From positions 1,755,039-1,819,038 of the forward strand of contig RPFO01000003.1 of NCBI GenBank assembly GCA_009746045.1: 64,000 bases of DNA. Reading direction: 5' to 3'. The DNA comes from Mesostigma viride. Lineage: Eukaryota > Streptophyta > Mesostigmatophyceae > Mesostigmatales > Mesostigmataceae. Both the position numbers and the translations under genes were made by a program. Positions within the stretch are counted from its first letter, which is position 1. Every line of letters begins with the position of its first letter. The notes beneath the pieces were generated by a model. That model did no database searches. It saw only the letters and a list, made by a program, of their open reading frames with translations, and was not told the origin of the DNA. Shown in pieces: positions 1-11,206 of this stretch.

Positions 1-59
1 AAATGTAGAAGAATGTAAGAATATCTGTGTGATGACCTTTCAGCTTCTGGACTGTCTCT

Positions 60-990
60 CTATTACCTGCTATCATTGTTAAGGAAGTTAGTCATCTTAA
101 ACGTGAGTGCCCCAAGTTTTCCTTTCGGGTGCTCCCCCTCATCCGACGCTCGCCCTCCTCGTACCCCTCAGCGTGCCTCCTATTCGTCCCACTTCAGACG
201 CCATTCTTCAGCTACCCCTAGTAGGCTGAATTGGCTGTGCAGCAGGATCCCACGGGTTCCCTATGATCATTCAGGTTCCCGCACCCTCTTCAATCCTGTG
301 ACCCTCCAGCAGTGGCCTATTTCGCAGCGTCTTCTTCGGGGTTCGCTTCCATGGATTTGGGGGGGGAGGGGGAACGTAGGCCTGTCCAGATAACCGGGGC
401 GTAACCTGGAACAGGTCCTTAGATACATACCCAGATAATAATTTTTGCTTGCCTAGTTTTATAACCCGTCTGTAGGGCTGAATCATCCCTACCACTACGC
501 GTGCGTCCTCTTACTGTTCTTGAATGGTGCTTCAACCGTCCCTCATACTGTTGGTAGACCCCTTCCTGCATTGCTGATGAACTCTTGAATGTTCTCTGTG
601 TTAGGGATAGCGGTGCGGCTAGCTCCTTTTGTGAGCGAGGCCCTAGTAGGCGATTTAACTAGTCCCTACCCCTCACACAAAAGACTGTCACTGTCCTTAT
701 TGCTGCGGTCCGCACCAAGTCATTTCCTCCGGGTACCGGTGTCCCTTCCCCCTGGTCATACAAGGACGTTAGGTCAACCTGACGGCCCACTACTAGGCCC
801 TATCACTTACAGCTGATGTATTACTTGGATTAGATTTGGCATTCGATAATAAAATCACTTTAATTTAATGATACTATGGTTCATTTGGTTTTCCAGATAG
901 CTCCTACTGGAGTACCAGAACGTCATTATAGGTTAGAAAAATTTATCCTGGTAGTAATTACTCCTCTCACACCTGTTGATCCTCCTGTTT
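60..990 (+). pseudogene. gag C-terminus and protease remnant (left arm)
   Basis: The first 400 bases match the end of gag after the zinc knuckle, including the runs of Ser/Pro/Arg codons and the G-rich stretch near 360. From about 590 the sequence matches the aspartic protease: the bases that encode the DSGA active-site loop in the right arm appear here with a deletion, so the catalytic motif is out of frame. The match runs to the end of the protease region near 990. It cannot encode a working protein as it stands. Confidence 0.75.
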
Positions 991-999
991 AGACCTATA

Positions 1000-2880
1000 C
1001 CTGAGGTATTCATGTCCAATGACGAGTTAGATTCTGAACTAAAAGAATATGGTACTTATTTGTATGTTCCTCAGGTTAGAAGTACAAAGAGATTACCTCA
1101 TCACGTAATAATAGTTGTGGATATAGATGTTAATACAGTGGATACAATGGGTCGGGAATTTACTGAAACTGAAATCAGTAAGATACATGCTGTGATAGAT
1201 CCTCAACAGTATTTGAAGAAAGACTCCCTTCTTATCCTCCTCCTCGTTCCTGTTTTCACACCGTTGTAGTTATCAAGACGGTGCCGTTCTACGCACTCTC
1301 CACTGTTAATAGAATGGGCCCTACAGAATTAAAGACTAAACAGATTTGTATCACTATTTAGAAGGCAGCATTGATAGAGCCATAGTAACTTCCACCCTAC
1401 TCGCTGGTAGGTCCATGTTAGTTCCTAACAATGGCAAGTTTCGCCTAGTTACGATTATAGGAAGCCTTAAACGATATTACTGTGAAGTCTAAATACCCTC
1501 ATACCTCGTTATTGATGATATATTTAATAAAGGTTAAGGGTTCTACCTGTTTTCACCAGTACTAGATTGTGCGGATGGTTTTTCGGCAACACGTATATCC
1601 TGAGGATTGCCACAAAACGCCTTTGCTACCCTTTTGGGCATTACCTAGTTAGGAGTAGCGGCTTGGGACTCTGTACTCTCCTGCCATCTTTCCCAAATGT
1701 TAATGAATGGAAGGCTTAGACCTTATGGGAAATTCCCACCTTCCCTCAAGTGTCTCTGATTAAAGGTCCTTCCTTCTCCTCTGTTCTCTTATCTGAGCAT
1801 GGACGTTCTTTGCTTCAACTTACTTAGTATTGATATCCTTATTTATTCTCACTGATTTGAACGCACCTTACGTGATTTAGAGAAAAGTATTGAAATCATG
1901 GCTGAAAATTCTTTATGGGCGCGCCGCTGCTAAAGTTCGCTCTGGTGAAGTGGCCCATCTTAGGCACGTTCTATCAGATAGCGGGGTCGCTACCGACCCG
2001 GTAGCTACAGTCATTCAGGAATGGCCTCCCCCCCCCCCCTACCCCCCCCCCCCCCCCCCGATACCCCTGAGCCGACGTTAAAGGTGTTTACGAAGTTTTC
2101 TAGGAATTGCTTCATTACTATAGGACGTTTTTACCCGCGTTTCGACTAAGCAGCTCCTATAATAAAATCTATTAAAGAAGGTATCCCCTTTGTTTGGGTA
2201 GTGAATGTCAGTCGGCTTTTCAGTGTCTAAAAATTTCCCTTACTCTCTCCCCTCCTGTACTCTCTCTCGGATACTACTAAACCTTTGTTGTAGCACAGAT
2301 GCTAGTCAAGGTAGCTATAGGGGGCGTCTTCTCAGGATCAGAGGGTTCAGGGCTTACAGACCAACTCGAAGTATTCTCTAGTGACAATGCATTCCTGCGG
2401 AGTAACTAATCCCGTCCACGCACAAGCGAGCTATTAGCTGTGGTGTACTGTTGCACGCGTGGCAGCACTTTCTTTAAGGTTGCTCAATTTGATTTGTTCT
2501 AATGAACCCTGTGAGATTGTCTTATGATTAGTTATCCAGGACTATCACCGCACCCTCTTACCTCAATCACTATAATCCACAACTTACCCTTCGTCAACGC
2601 GCGCTGGATGGATGATTTTAGAGGCAACAGCTTCTCCCCTTTAACTCAGCTATGTTAGGGTTGTAGATAACATTAGGTACCAGATGCACTCTCTCGTCGT
2701 GCAAATTATCCTTTTTCGAGGACCTTGATGTTCTCATACTCTCTAGTTCCCTACATATGGGTGTAACCCCGGTATGTGAAACTACCTATGATGAATCCTA
2801 TGCCTACTTTCTACAGCTGTTTCGCATGCTGATCTCCTTTCTCACGTAGGACTCTCTCTCCGTGTGAGGGCCTTTCCTTG
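1000..2880 (+). pseudogene. Reverse transcriptase/RNase H remnant (left arm)
   Basis: This matches the RT-RNase H frame of the right arm (11.2-13.04 kb reversed). A short open piece at 976-1269 covers the linker before RT. The rest is shifted many times, and the coding for the YLDD-type catalytic loop (near 1830) is disrupted. The inserted C runs at 2025-2060 fall in the segment between the RT and RNase H parts. Confidence 0.75.
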
Positions 2881-3049
2881 TCTCGGTGGGGGGGAGGGGA
2901 AAATAAAATATTCATAATAACGCTTAGCCATATAGCGACTAGTCAGGAAATCTTATGAACACATAGTTCCTCTAGGACCTTCCCCTTCTCTTTGCAAGCG
3001 GTTAGGAGATCTCATTTAACCTGTGTTCTGGAACCTCTTAGCGGAGCCT

Positions 3050-4575
3050 ACTTTGATCTCGAACGTCTTATTAGTAGATTTCGGCCACTGAGCCGAAGCA
3101 GTTAGCTGCTATTGCTGCCCCATCCCAAACAATTAGCAGCACCTGTAAATTTGTAGGGTGGATTTTTATATGTGCAGATAGCAGATTCTCCCCCTCATGG
3201 GCGCCTTGTATGTCCCTCCCATATCTGTCGCTCCTCCTTGCTCTTTGGAGTGCTACTTGAGCTGCTCACCAGGGTGGTAACGGTAGGACCTGAGTAGCCC
3301 GCTCTTACTACTGGCCTTCCCTTTTAAAGGATGTAGATCGCAATGTCTAGGAACTGTCAATTTTCCAGGAGATGAACCAACAATGTAGGACAGATCAGTC
3401 AGAGCCTAGACCATTACCTCTGACATCCCCCATTGCCGCTGGGACTGCGCGAAGTTTTATGTATCGATTTGTAGAGCGACCTATTTGAAGAATGATAGAG
3501 GTAACTGCCCATATCCTTTGCTTTTTGTAATAATACAGTTGTATCATTACTCGTATGTGTCACTCTCGTGCCGTGTCCTTAGAACTCACCGCAACGCGAT
3601 TGCCACGCCTATACCTTCATACGTTATCGATACATTGGTTTGAGATAGGCAGTTTATTAGTGATCAAGGATATTTATTCACTTTGATTTTTGGCAGCGTC
3701 TTCGCTGCTATCGGTCCAGGTCCCTCGGGTACTTGCCTACCACTCCTCCTCGTACTTCATTTAGTAGAACGTTTGAATAGGGTAAGTGAAGAGCTCTGCG
3801 TCACTATGTGAATGGCTCTGGGATGATGGGACTTACTGGATGATACTATTTGTGGAGAGATTTCCTTAACCAATTGCCCTCAGGTGCGCATGGTTTATAC
3901 CCTTCTTCCTAAGATACTGGTAGACGAACCTCTTACCCCACCTCCTCTTTTAGCTAGTTCCTTTAAGGACAGGATATGTGTTCCGGATACTGTATGAAGG
4001 TGTGCAGGCGTTATTTAGATAAGATGAAAAAATTGCACACGACACGCTATTGCAGGAACCATAGGGCGCAGGCCACAATACCTCTGCTAGGTTGCGTGCC
4101 TCATTAGATAGAGAGCCCCTGAGATAGAAATAGGAGATTTAGTCTCTAGTAGAAGGCCCCCCGTGTTGGCCGCTTCGCTCATAAGTTCGAGCTGGAACTG
4201 AAGTGAAACTTAGGCCCGCCTTCTTAGGCCTTTCCGTGTGTTGCTAGAGTAGGTATTTCTGTATAGAATAGTTTCCTACCTCTTGGCAGACCCACTCTCG
4301 CACCTTTCATAGAAGCCAGCTGAAGCTCTTCATCAGAGCACGTTCGCTTGGCTAGAGAATTGGCCCTTGCCCTTAGAGCAAACCGGTCTGGTGAAGTAGA
4401 GGATGAGGTAGAGGGTATCGTGGCCCATTAGAGGAATCAAAAAAGGCCGCGGTACCCAGCGCCAGTATAGGTGAAGTGGATGTATGCTCGAGTGAGGTAA
4501 TAAGGTCTGGTATACTGAGAGTGAGCTAGCTGGGTGTAGTCGCCTGCTACATGGAGTATAACCCTGCATAAGCTT
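3050..4575 (+). pseudogene. Integrase and chromodomain remnant (left arm)
   Basis: Bases from about 3050 to 4070 align with the integrase of the right arm (10.06-11.1 kb), and 4130-4575 with its C-terminal chromodomain segment. Both are broken by frequent one-base indels. Base order is otherwise collinear to the end of the chromodomain, where GC content rises at the start of ORF3. Confidence 0.72.
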
Positions 4576-4654
4576 TAAGTTGTAGACCTTCTCCTCTCTT
4601 ATGTTATGTCTGCTGTCGCGGTTGGTTGGGTTTGTCCCCGTCCCCTCGCAACCG

Positions 4655-7030
4655 TCATGTCAGAGCCTACCCCTCCGGTCGAGAGCTCGCTGCGCTCCCC
4701 GCCCCACCGACCCTGACGTATTTCGAGCCCTTCGGGCCGCGGGTTGTCGCGCATCAAGTTACCCGTGGTGGCGTGGTGCAGGCCGGCTCAGGGCCAACAT
4801 GCGGCTTAGTCAGGGCGGCCCTCTCGGGGGTCACGCGTATTGGTCCTTCCCCTGATGAGCCGCATCAGCTGTCCTTGCACGGGCTTCGGATCGGACATGA
4901 TATTTGTTGGGGTGTGCGTTCAGCTTGTCCCGCCTGGGGCAGCATAGATGCGGTTCTCCGGCTGTTTTGCCGTGTGTCTCCTACCTCTCCACTCCTGTGG
5001 GCCGTACCTGGCCTACGGAGGTGTTCCCATGGTTCCAGCTGAGGGTGATTGCTGAGGTAGACGAGAACCCCTGCGGACCTTTTACGGGCCGTAGAGTTCA
5101 GGAGATAGCTCGATCACCGTCGGCGGACTAGCGGTTAGTGGTCCTTACCCTTCGGCGCCCCAGCCGAGGTACTCATATACTCCACATTATTCTGCTCCGG
5201 AGCGCGCGGTCAGCCTTCTCGGACGTCTGTACCTCCGTGCCCGTCGCAGTCCGCTCCTACGTCTCTAGCTCTCGGTCCTACGGCGGGGTGTGATCTCTCA
5301 GCGTGATCTGTCGGGAGGTGGCTACTCGGGTGCCTGTCTCTTTGCGAGGTCTGCTCTGAGGTCCAGATCCAGTCTTTGACCACGGCGTTTGGGGCCTTGC
5401 TGCGGCCCAGGCGCAGGTCCCCGCCACCGCCGGCTGGATCGCGCCCCCTACCCCTTCTGTCGCCCCGCGACTACGGCTTCGCCCCGCCGCCCCGCCTGCG
5501 CCACAGCGGTCGCTGTGCGTTTCGGTGGTCCTGCGACTCCTGCTGCTTTGCGCCTGTTTACCGCTGTACCTGCGCCTTAGCGGGAGTCTCCTGCCCTGTT
5601 AGCTCCCCTCCGTCGACTGCTTCCTGAGCCTCCTCCGCTCAGGCGCGCCGGAGAGATTCTTCTTTGGCGATTACTAGCGGGCTTCCCAATGCGATGGGTG
5701 GTCCTCCGCGCAGGATTCCGGTTCCTGACTGGAGCCTGGATGGTTCAATTCTTATGCAGGCCTGCCTTTGTCCCTACGGGCCCCCATTTATAACATGTGG
5801 CTGAGGGGCACCGGCAACGGAGGACGGCGCGCCTGCCGTCTTGGCGGGTCCGTCACGCCCCCTCTGGCTCAGGTCCGGCGCGGAACCTCCGTTTTTACCG
5901 TGCCCCCTGCAGGCGCGTGTCGGCTCCTGCCCCTGCGTTCGCATCCCCTGCCTCGGTCCCTCTCCTTCGCTCGCGTCTTTGGCCGCGGTGTTCGGTCCAC
6001 CGGTCAGGATCCTCCGCCGCCCCGCTGTCTGCCGATTCCCTCAGGAATGTCCCAGGGCGTCCCGGGACAGGGCTCCTCTGCTGGTGACGCCGCCCGAGTC
6101 GTCGGATCTCCTCTTCGATCGGTATGGTATGTCGCACTCGCCTATGCGACAGTTTTGTGTACCTGCCGCGCGCCTCTGTCTGAGCTGCCATACTCTCCCA
6201 TGTCTTATGGGTTCTCCCAGGTGTGTCGGCGCTCGGGATCGTGACCTACCATCTGGGATCTGATCCGGCCTCGTTTCGACACTGGTTATTTTAGCTGATC
6301 GGGTGTTCGAGGGTGAGATCCTGTCCGGCGCGTCCTGGTATCGCTGGGCGAGAGCGCCACAACCGATTTTAGGACACTACGGTGGCTTTCAGTGGCTTAC
6401 CCTCCCCCTCTGCCGGCATTATGCTCGGATGCCCTCTACATAGAGTTTCCTGGGTGCCATGGTGCGGCGTACAACCTACGCGTCCTCCAGCCCATCCTTG
6501 AGTGGGATGCCCGCCGCCGGCGGCCATATTCCCGGGCCCAGCGTCTAGACTCCAGCGGTCCCCCCTCCTCGTGCCAGCGACTACCTAGAGACATTCGGGT
6601 CGGCGACAATTGGGCGGCGCTTCGCGGTTGCAACCGGTGTGAGCCGTCCAGTGGGCGCCGCGTTGGCTCTGTCGTTTTTGTTTGGCCGAGCGCCCAGACG
6701 GACTGGCGGCCTGTTCCATGCGTATCGCGCTCGGAATCTCCGGTTATGTCGCCCTCTCCTTGGCAGCCTGTTGCTTGATCCAGGTAGAAGCCTTTCCTTC
6801 GCCTCTTTGCCTGTGGCTATTCTATGACTGCCCGGCCAGGTCGTCCTCAACGGCAGCATAGGTATTACTGGGGCCTTCCTGGGACTCTTTTCCTGACGGC
6901 GTTGTGGGCCGAGTTTTCCTCACGGTAGATAGGCCATGGACAATGGTTTGAGGATTGTGGCCTCACTACCAGCCTACCTGGGAGGTCCTGGCACTGGTGC
7001 ACCCTCGTGAGCCACTTAATCAGACGGGAT
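4655..7030 (+). pseudogene. ORF3 remnant (left arm)
   Basis: GC-rich sequence collinear with ORF3 of the right arm (7.18-9.49 kb). It begins near 4655 with the same Ser/Pro-rich start and runs to near 7030. The reading frame changes repeatedly, giving overlapping short open frames of 60-160 codons. The similarity is weakest between 6600 and 6780, where substitutions as well as indels are common. Confidence 0.7.
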
Positions 7031-7044
7031 ATCACTTAAGAGAG

Positions 7045-7175
7045 CGCGTCGCGCCCGACGGTGCAGCGCAGCTGTTCCCTCCTATCTTTCTTAGTTTCTC
7101 CTCCTCACCCGTTGTCCTCTCAATGTGCAGAGGAATTCACCGGAGGGACACAACACCCTCAGGTCGGGCCTAAGG
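7045..7175. repeat. Centre of the ~7-kb inverted repeat
   Basis: The two arms meet here. Bases from about 7050 (GCGCCCGACGG) to 7095 are mirrored by the reverse complement of about 7120-7172, with the fold near 7105. There is no recognisable LTR between the two ORF3 ends. So the copies are joined about 100 bases after the ORF3 stop, with no spacer of normal element structure. Confidence 0.75.
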
Positions 7176-7179
7176 CCCT

Positions 7180-9494
7180 CTATCTAGTGGCCATCCGTCT
7201 GTAAGTGCCACGAGAGGCCAGCAGGACCTCCAGGTAGGCCTGGTAGTGAGCCACATCCTCAACATTGTCATGCCTATCTACAGTGAGGAAAACATCGGCC
7301 CACACGCCGTCAGGAAAGAGGCCCAGGAAGGCCCAGTAATACCTATGCTGCGTGAGGACGACCTGGCCACGGGCCCAGTCCAGAAAGCCACAGGCAAAGA
7401 GGCGAAGGAAAGGCTCTACCGCGATCAGGCAAAGGCCCGCAGGCAGGAGGAGGCGATGGTACCGAATCCGAGGGCGCATACCCGTCGGGAAGAACAGGTC
7501 CACCAGGGGCTCCACGTTGGACGGCCACAACCGGATGTGCCGAACCTCGCGGGAGCGCCACCGACGAACACACTGTCGCGACCCGAATGTCTCTAGGTAG
7601 TCGCTGGCACGAGGAGGAGGGTGACCGCGGGAGTCTAGACCCTGGCCCGGGATAGGCGCCGGGCGGCGGGCATCCCACTCAAGGATGGGCTGGAGGACCG
7701 TAGTGTACGCCGCACCCGGCACCGCAGGAAACTCTACTGTAAGGGCATCCGAAGCCATAATGCCCAGAGGGGGAGGGTAAGCCCACTGAAACCCACCGTA
7801 GGTGTCCAAGTCGTTGTGGCGCCTCGCCCAGCGATACAGGACGCGCCGGACCAGGATCTCACCCTCGAACACCGGATCAGCTAAAATAACCATGTCGAAC
7901 GGAGGCCGATCAGTCTCAATGGGTAGGCCACGATCCCGGGGCGCCCGACACACCTGGGAGAACCCATAGGACATGGGAGAGATGGCAAGCTCAGCAGAGG
8001 CGCGCGGCAGGTCACACTGTCGGCAGGCGAGTGCGGACATACCATACCCCGGAATGGGCGTGTCACGCGACTCCGGCGTCGCGTGCACCACAGAAGGAGC
8101 CCTGTCCCGATCACCCTGGGACAACTCCCTGAGGGAATCGGCAGCGCGGGTGGCGCGAGGATCCTGACCGGTGGACCGAACAACCGCGGCCAAAGACCGC
8201 GAGGCCGAAGGAGGAGGGACCGGAGCAGGGGCTGACGCAGGGGCAGGAGCCGACACCGACGCAGGGGGCACTGGTAAAACAGGAGGTCGCGCCGGACCGA
8301 AGCCAGAGAGGGCCGTGACGGACCCGCCAACGACGCAGGCGCGCCGGTCTCCGTTGCCGGTGCACCCTCAGGCCACATGTTGAAAATGGGGCCCGTAGGG
8401 ACAGGCAGTCCTGCATAAGATTGACTACCATCCAGGCCCAGTCAGGAACCGGAATCCTCTGCGGAGGACCACCCTCCCAAAGTCTGGGAAGCCCGCTAGT
8501 ATCGCCAAAGAAACCCCGCGACGTCTGCGCCTGAGCGGGAGGAGGCTCGGAAGCAGCGACGGAGGGCGAGCTAACAGGGGCAGGAGACTCCCGCGTAGGC
8601 GCAGGTACAGCGGTAACAGGCGCAGAGGCAGCAGGAGTCGCAGGAGCCGCCGGAACCACAGCGACCGGGGCGCAGGCGGGGGCGCGGGCGAAGCCGTAGT
8701 CGCCGGGGCGACAGAAGGGGTAGGGGGCGCGGATCCAGCCGGCGTGGCCGGGACCTGCGCCTGGGCCGCAAGGAAGGCCCCAAACGCCGTGGTCAAAGAC
8801 TGGATCTGAGCCTGCATAGCCGAGACCGTCGCCGAAAGAGGATCAGGCAAACCCGAAGGGGTAGGCTCCACTGCGACATCCCGGGTCGACCGAGGGGACG
8901 ACGGGACCGGAGAGGGAGGAACAGACGCCGAGGAGGCGGACGCAGCGCTCGAGGCAGAATAATCTGGAGTATAATGTACCTCGGCTGGGGCGCCCGAAGG
9001 GGTAGGACCACTAACCGCTAGTCCCGCCGACTGATCAGCTATCTCCATGAACTCTACGGCCCGTAAAAGGTCGCAGGGGTTCTCGTCTACCTCAGCATCA
9101 CCCTCAGCTGGAAGCCACGGGAACACCTCCCGTAGGCAGGTACGGCCCACAGGAGTGGAGAGGTAGGAGAACACACGGCAACACCGGAGAACCGCATCTA
9201 TCTGCCCCAAGGCGGGACAGCTGGAACCACACCCCAACAAACAGTGTCCGGCATCATCGAACCCGTGCAGGACAAGCTGGTGCGGCTCATCAGGGGAAGG
9301 ACCATACCACGTGACCCCGAAGAGGGCCGCCCTGACTAAGCCCGCATGTTGGGCCTGAAGGGCCGGCTGCACCACGCCACCCGGGTAACTGATCGCGACA
9401 CCCAGCGGCCCGGAAGGGCCTCGAAATACAGCTCAGGGTCCGGTGGGGGCGGGGACGGCAGCGAGCTCTCAGCCGGAGGGGTAGGCTCTGACAT
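7180..9494 (-). pseudogene. GC-rich third ORF downstream of pol, frameshifted
   Basis: After the chromodomain the GC content jumps and a new coding-like stretch starts at an ATG at 9494 (MSEPTPPAESS). It continues to a TAG at 7180-7182 through at least three frames, switching near 9370, 8600-8430 and 8270-8110. Joined together it would encode roughly 770 residues. The N-terminal third has mixed composition with several cysteines. The middle is rich in Ala, Pro, Ser and Gln. The C-terminal third (7180-7800) is Trp/Tyr/Arg-rich with hydrophobic stretches. The same ORF occupies the same place in the left arm. I do not recognise any domain. Its position matches that of extra ORFs after pol in some plant LTR elements, but no envelope features are evident. 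Confidence 0.5.
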
Positions 9495-9570
9495 GACGGC
9501 TGCGGAGGGGAGGGGACAACCAACCATCCGTCGACAGCAGACATAACATAAGAGAGGAGAAGGTCTACAA

Positions 9571-10071
9571 CTAGAGCTTATGCAGGGTTTTATACTCCTG
9601 CAGCAGGCGACTACACCCATCTAGCTCACTCTCAGTATACCAGACCTTATCTACCTCACTACGAGCATACATCCACTTCACCTTATACTGGCGCTGGGTA
9701 CCGCGGCCTTTTTTGATATCTCTATGGGCCACGATACCCTCTACCTCATCCTCTACCTCACCAGTATCCGGGTTATGCTCTAAAGGGGCAGGGGCCAATT
9801 CTCTACCAGCGAACGTGCTCTGATGATAGAGCTTCAGCTGGCTTCTATGAAAGGTGCGAGAGTGGGTCTGCCAAGAGGTAGGAATATCTATCTCATACAG
9901 AAAATTACCTACTCTAGACAACACACGGAAAGGTCCTAAGAAGGCGGGCCTAAGTTTCACTTTCAGTTCAGCTTCGAACTTATGAGCGAAGCGGCCAACA
10001 CGGGGGCCTTCTACTAAGACTAAATCTCCTATTTCTATCTCAGGTGCTCTTCTATCTAATGAGGCACGCAA
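9571..10071 (-). CDS. Integrase C-terminus with chromodomain
   Basis: A 166-codon frame that continues integrase after a one-base shift. It starts with the SH3-like LVLVEGPRVGRFAHKFEAEL...LGPFRVL segment common to Ty3/gypsy integrases. Near the end is a chromodomain: EGIVAHRDIKKG, QYKVKWMYA, then a Trp-containing YTESELDGC helix. Chromodomains in chromoviruses direct integration to marked chromatin. The aromatic cage appears partly conserved (Tyr and Trp present). The chromodomain supports assignment to the chromovirus clade. Confidence 0.85.
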   Translation of the reverse strand: MRASLDRRAPEIEIGDLVLVEGPRVGRFAHKFEAELKVKLRPAFLGPFRVLSRVGNFLYEIDIPTSWQTHSRTFHRSQLKLYHQSTFAGRELAPAPLEHNPDTGEVEDEVEGIVAHRDIKKGRGTQRQYKVKWMYARSEVDKVWYTESELDGCSRLLQEYKTLHKL

Positions 10072-11096
10072 CCTAGCAAGGTATTTGGCCTGCGCCCTAT
10101 GGTACCCTGCAATAGCGTTGTCGTGTGCATTTTCATCTTATCTAATAACGCCTGCACACCTTCTACAGTATCCCGGGACACATCATCCTTGTCCCTTAAA
10201 GGACTAGCTAAAAGAGAGGTAGGGGTAAGAGGTTGTCTACCAGTATCTAGGAAGAAGGGCGTATAACCATGCGCAGCCTGAGGGCAATTGTTAAGGGAAA
10301 ACTCTACCAAACATAGGTAATCCTCCCAATCACTCCCAGAGCCATTCACATAGTGACGCAGAGCTTCTTCCACTACCCTATTCAAACGTTCTACTAAATG
10401 AGACGAGGAGGAGTGGTAGGCAGTACCGAAGGTGACCTTGGTACCGATAGCAGCGAAGAACTGCTGCCAAAAATCAGAAGTGAATAACTTATCCTTATCA
10501 CTAATAAACTGCCTACTCAAACCATGATATCTATATACGTTATTAAGGTATAGGCGTGCGCAATCGCGTGCGGTGAGTTCTAAGGGACACGGCACGAGAT
10601 GACACATACGAGTAAAACGATCTACAAAAACAAGGATCTGGGCGTTACCTCTATCATTCTTCCTAAAAGGTCCTACAAAATCCATCATAATGGAGTCCCA
10701 CGGCATGATGGGATCAGGTAAGGTCCTAGGCTCTGCTATCTGTCCTACATTGTTGGGTTTCATCTCCTGGCAAGATTGACAGGTTCTAACATACTCATCT
10801 ACATCCTTTAAAAGGGAAGGCCAGTAGTAAGAGCGGGCTACTAGGTCCCGTACCCGTTTACCACCCTGGTGAGCAGCTAAGTCATGCAACTCAAAGAGCA
10901 AGGAGGAGCGACAGATAGGAGGGACATACAGGCGCCATTGAGGGGGAGAATCTGCTATCTGCACATATAAAAATCCACCTACAAATTTACAAGGGTGCTT
11001 GCCTAATTGTTGGGGATGGGCAGCAATGGCAGCTAATGCTTCCGGCTCAGTGGCCGTAAATCTACTAATAAGACGTTCGAGATCAGAGGTAGGCAT
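10056..11096 (-). CDS. Integrase of Ty3/gypsy Pol
   Basis: A 346-codon frame. The N-terminal zinc-binding HHCC domain is visible (ELHDLAAHQGG, then CQSCQEMK). The catalytic core follows with the DDE pattern: the first Asp in MDFVGPF, the second in FISDKDKLFTSDFW, and Glu in the helix around HLVERLNRVVEEAL. The ending GCVPH is likely out of frame, because the true continuation lies in the next frame (10071-9571). The product inserts element cDNA into the genome. Confidence 0.9.
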   Translation of the reverse strand: MPTSDLERLISRFTATEPEALAAIAAHPQQLGKHPCKFVGGFLYVQIADSPPQWRLYVPPICRSSLLFELHDLAAHQGGKRVRDLVARSYYWPSLLKDVDEYVRTCQSCQEMKPNNVGQIAEPRTLPDPIMPWDSIMMDFVGPFRKNDRGNAQILVFVDRFTRMCHLVPCPLELTARDCARLYLNNVYRYHGLSRQFISDKDKLFTSDFWQQFFAAIGTKVTFGTAYHSSSSHLVERLNRVVEEALRHYVNGSGSDWEDYLCLVEFSLNNCPQAAHGYTPFFLDTGRQPLTPTSLLASPLRDKDDVSRDTVEGVQALLDKMKMHTTTLLQGTIGRRPNTLLGCVPH

Positions 11097-11206
11097 CGCT
11101 ACAGAGGTATCCAGAACAGGTTTAAAGAGATCTCCTACCGCCTTGCCAAAGAGAAGGGGAGGTCCTAGAGGGACTATGTGTTCATAAGACTTTCCTGACC
11201 TAGTCG

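Larger units (their letters stand above)
1..7105 (+). mobile_element. Degraded arm of inverted Ty3/gypsy chromovirus copy
   Basis: This stretch is a plus-strand copy of the element that lies on the minus strand at 7.1-14.1 kb. It follows the same order: gag zinc-knuckle region, protease, RT/RNase H, integrase, chromodomain, GC-rich ORF3. Almost every line aligns by eye, for example the serine/proline gag tail near 120-260 with 13.85-13.97 kb. Differences are dense single-base insertions and deletions, doubled bases and some substitutions, so no frame stays open for long. At 2025-2060 two long runs of C (about 13 and 20) replace a short mixed sequence. The window opens in the middle of gag, so the 5' end is missing. 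It is either an old decayed copy or an unpolished fold-back read. Confidence 0.85.

Noticed and set aside
976-1269. A separate 97-codon gene in the left arm
   Set aside because: It is collinear with the protease-RT linker of the element and is open by chance of indels.
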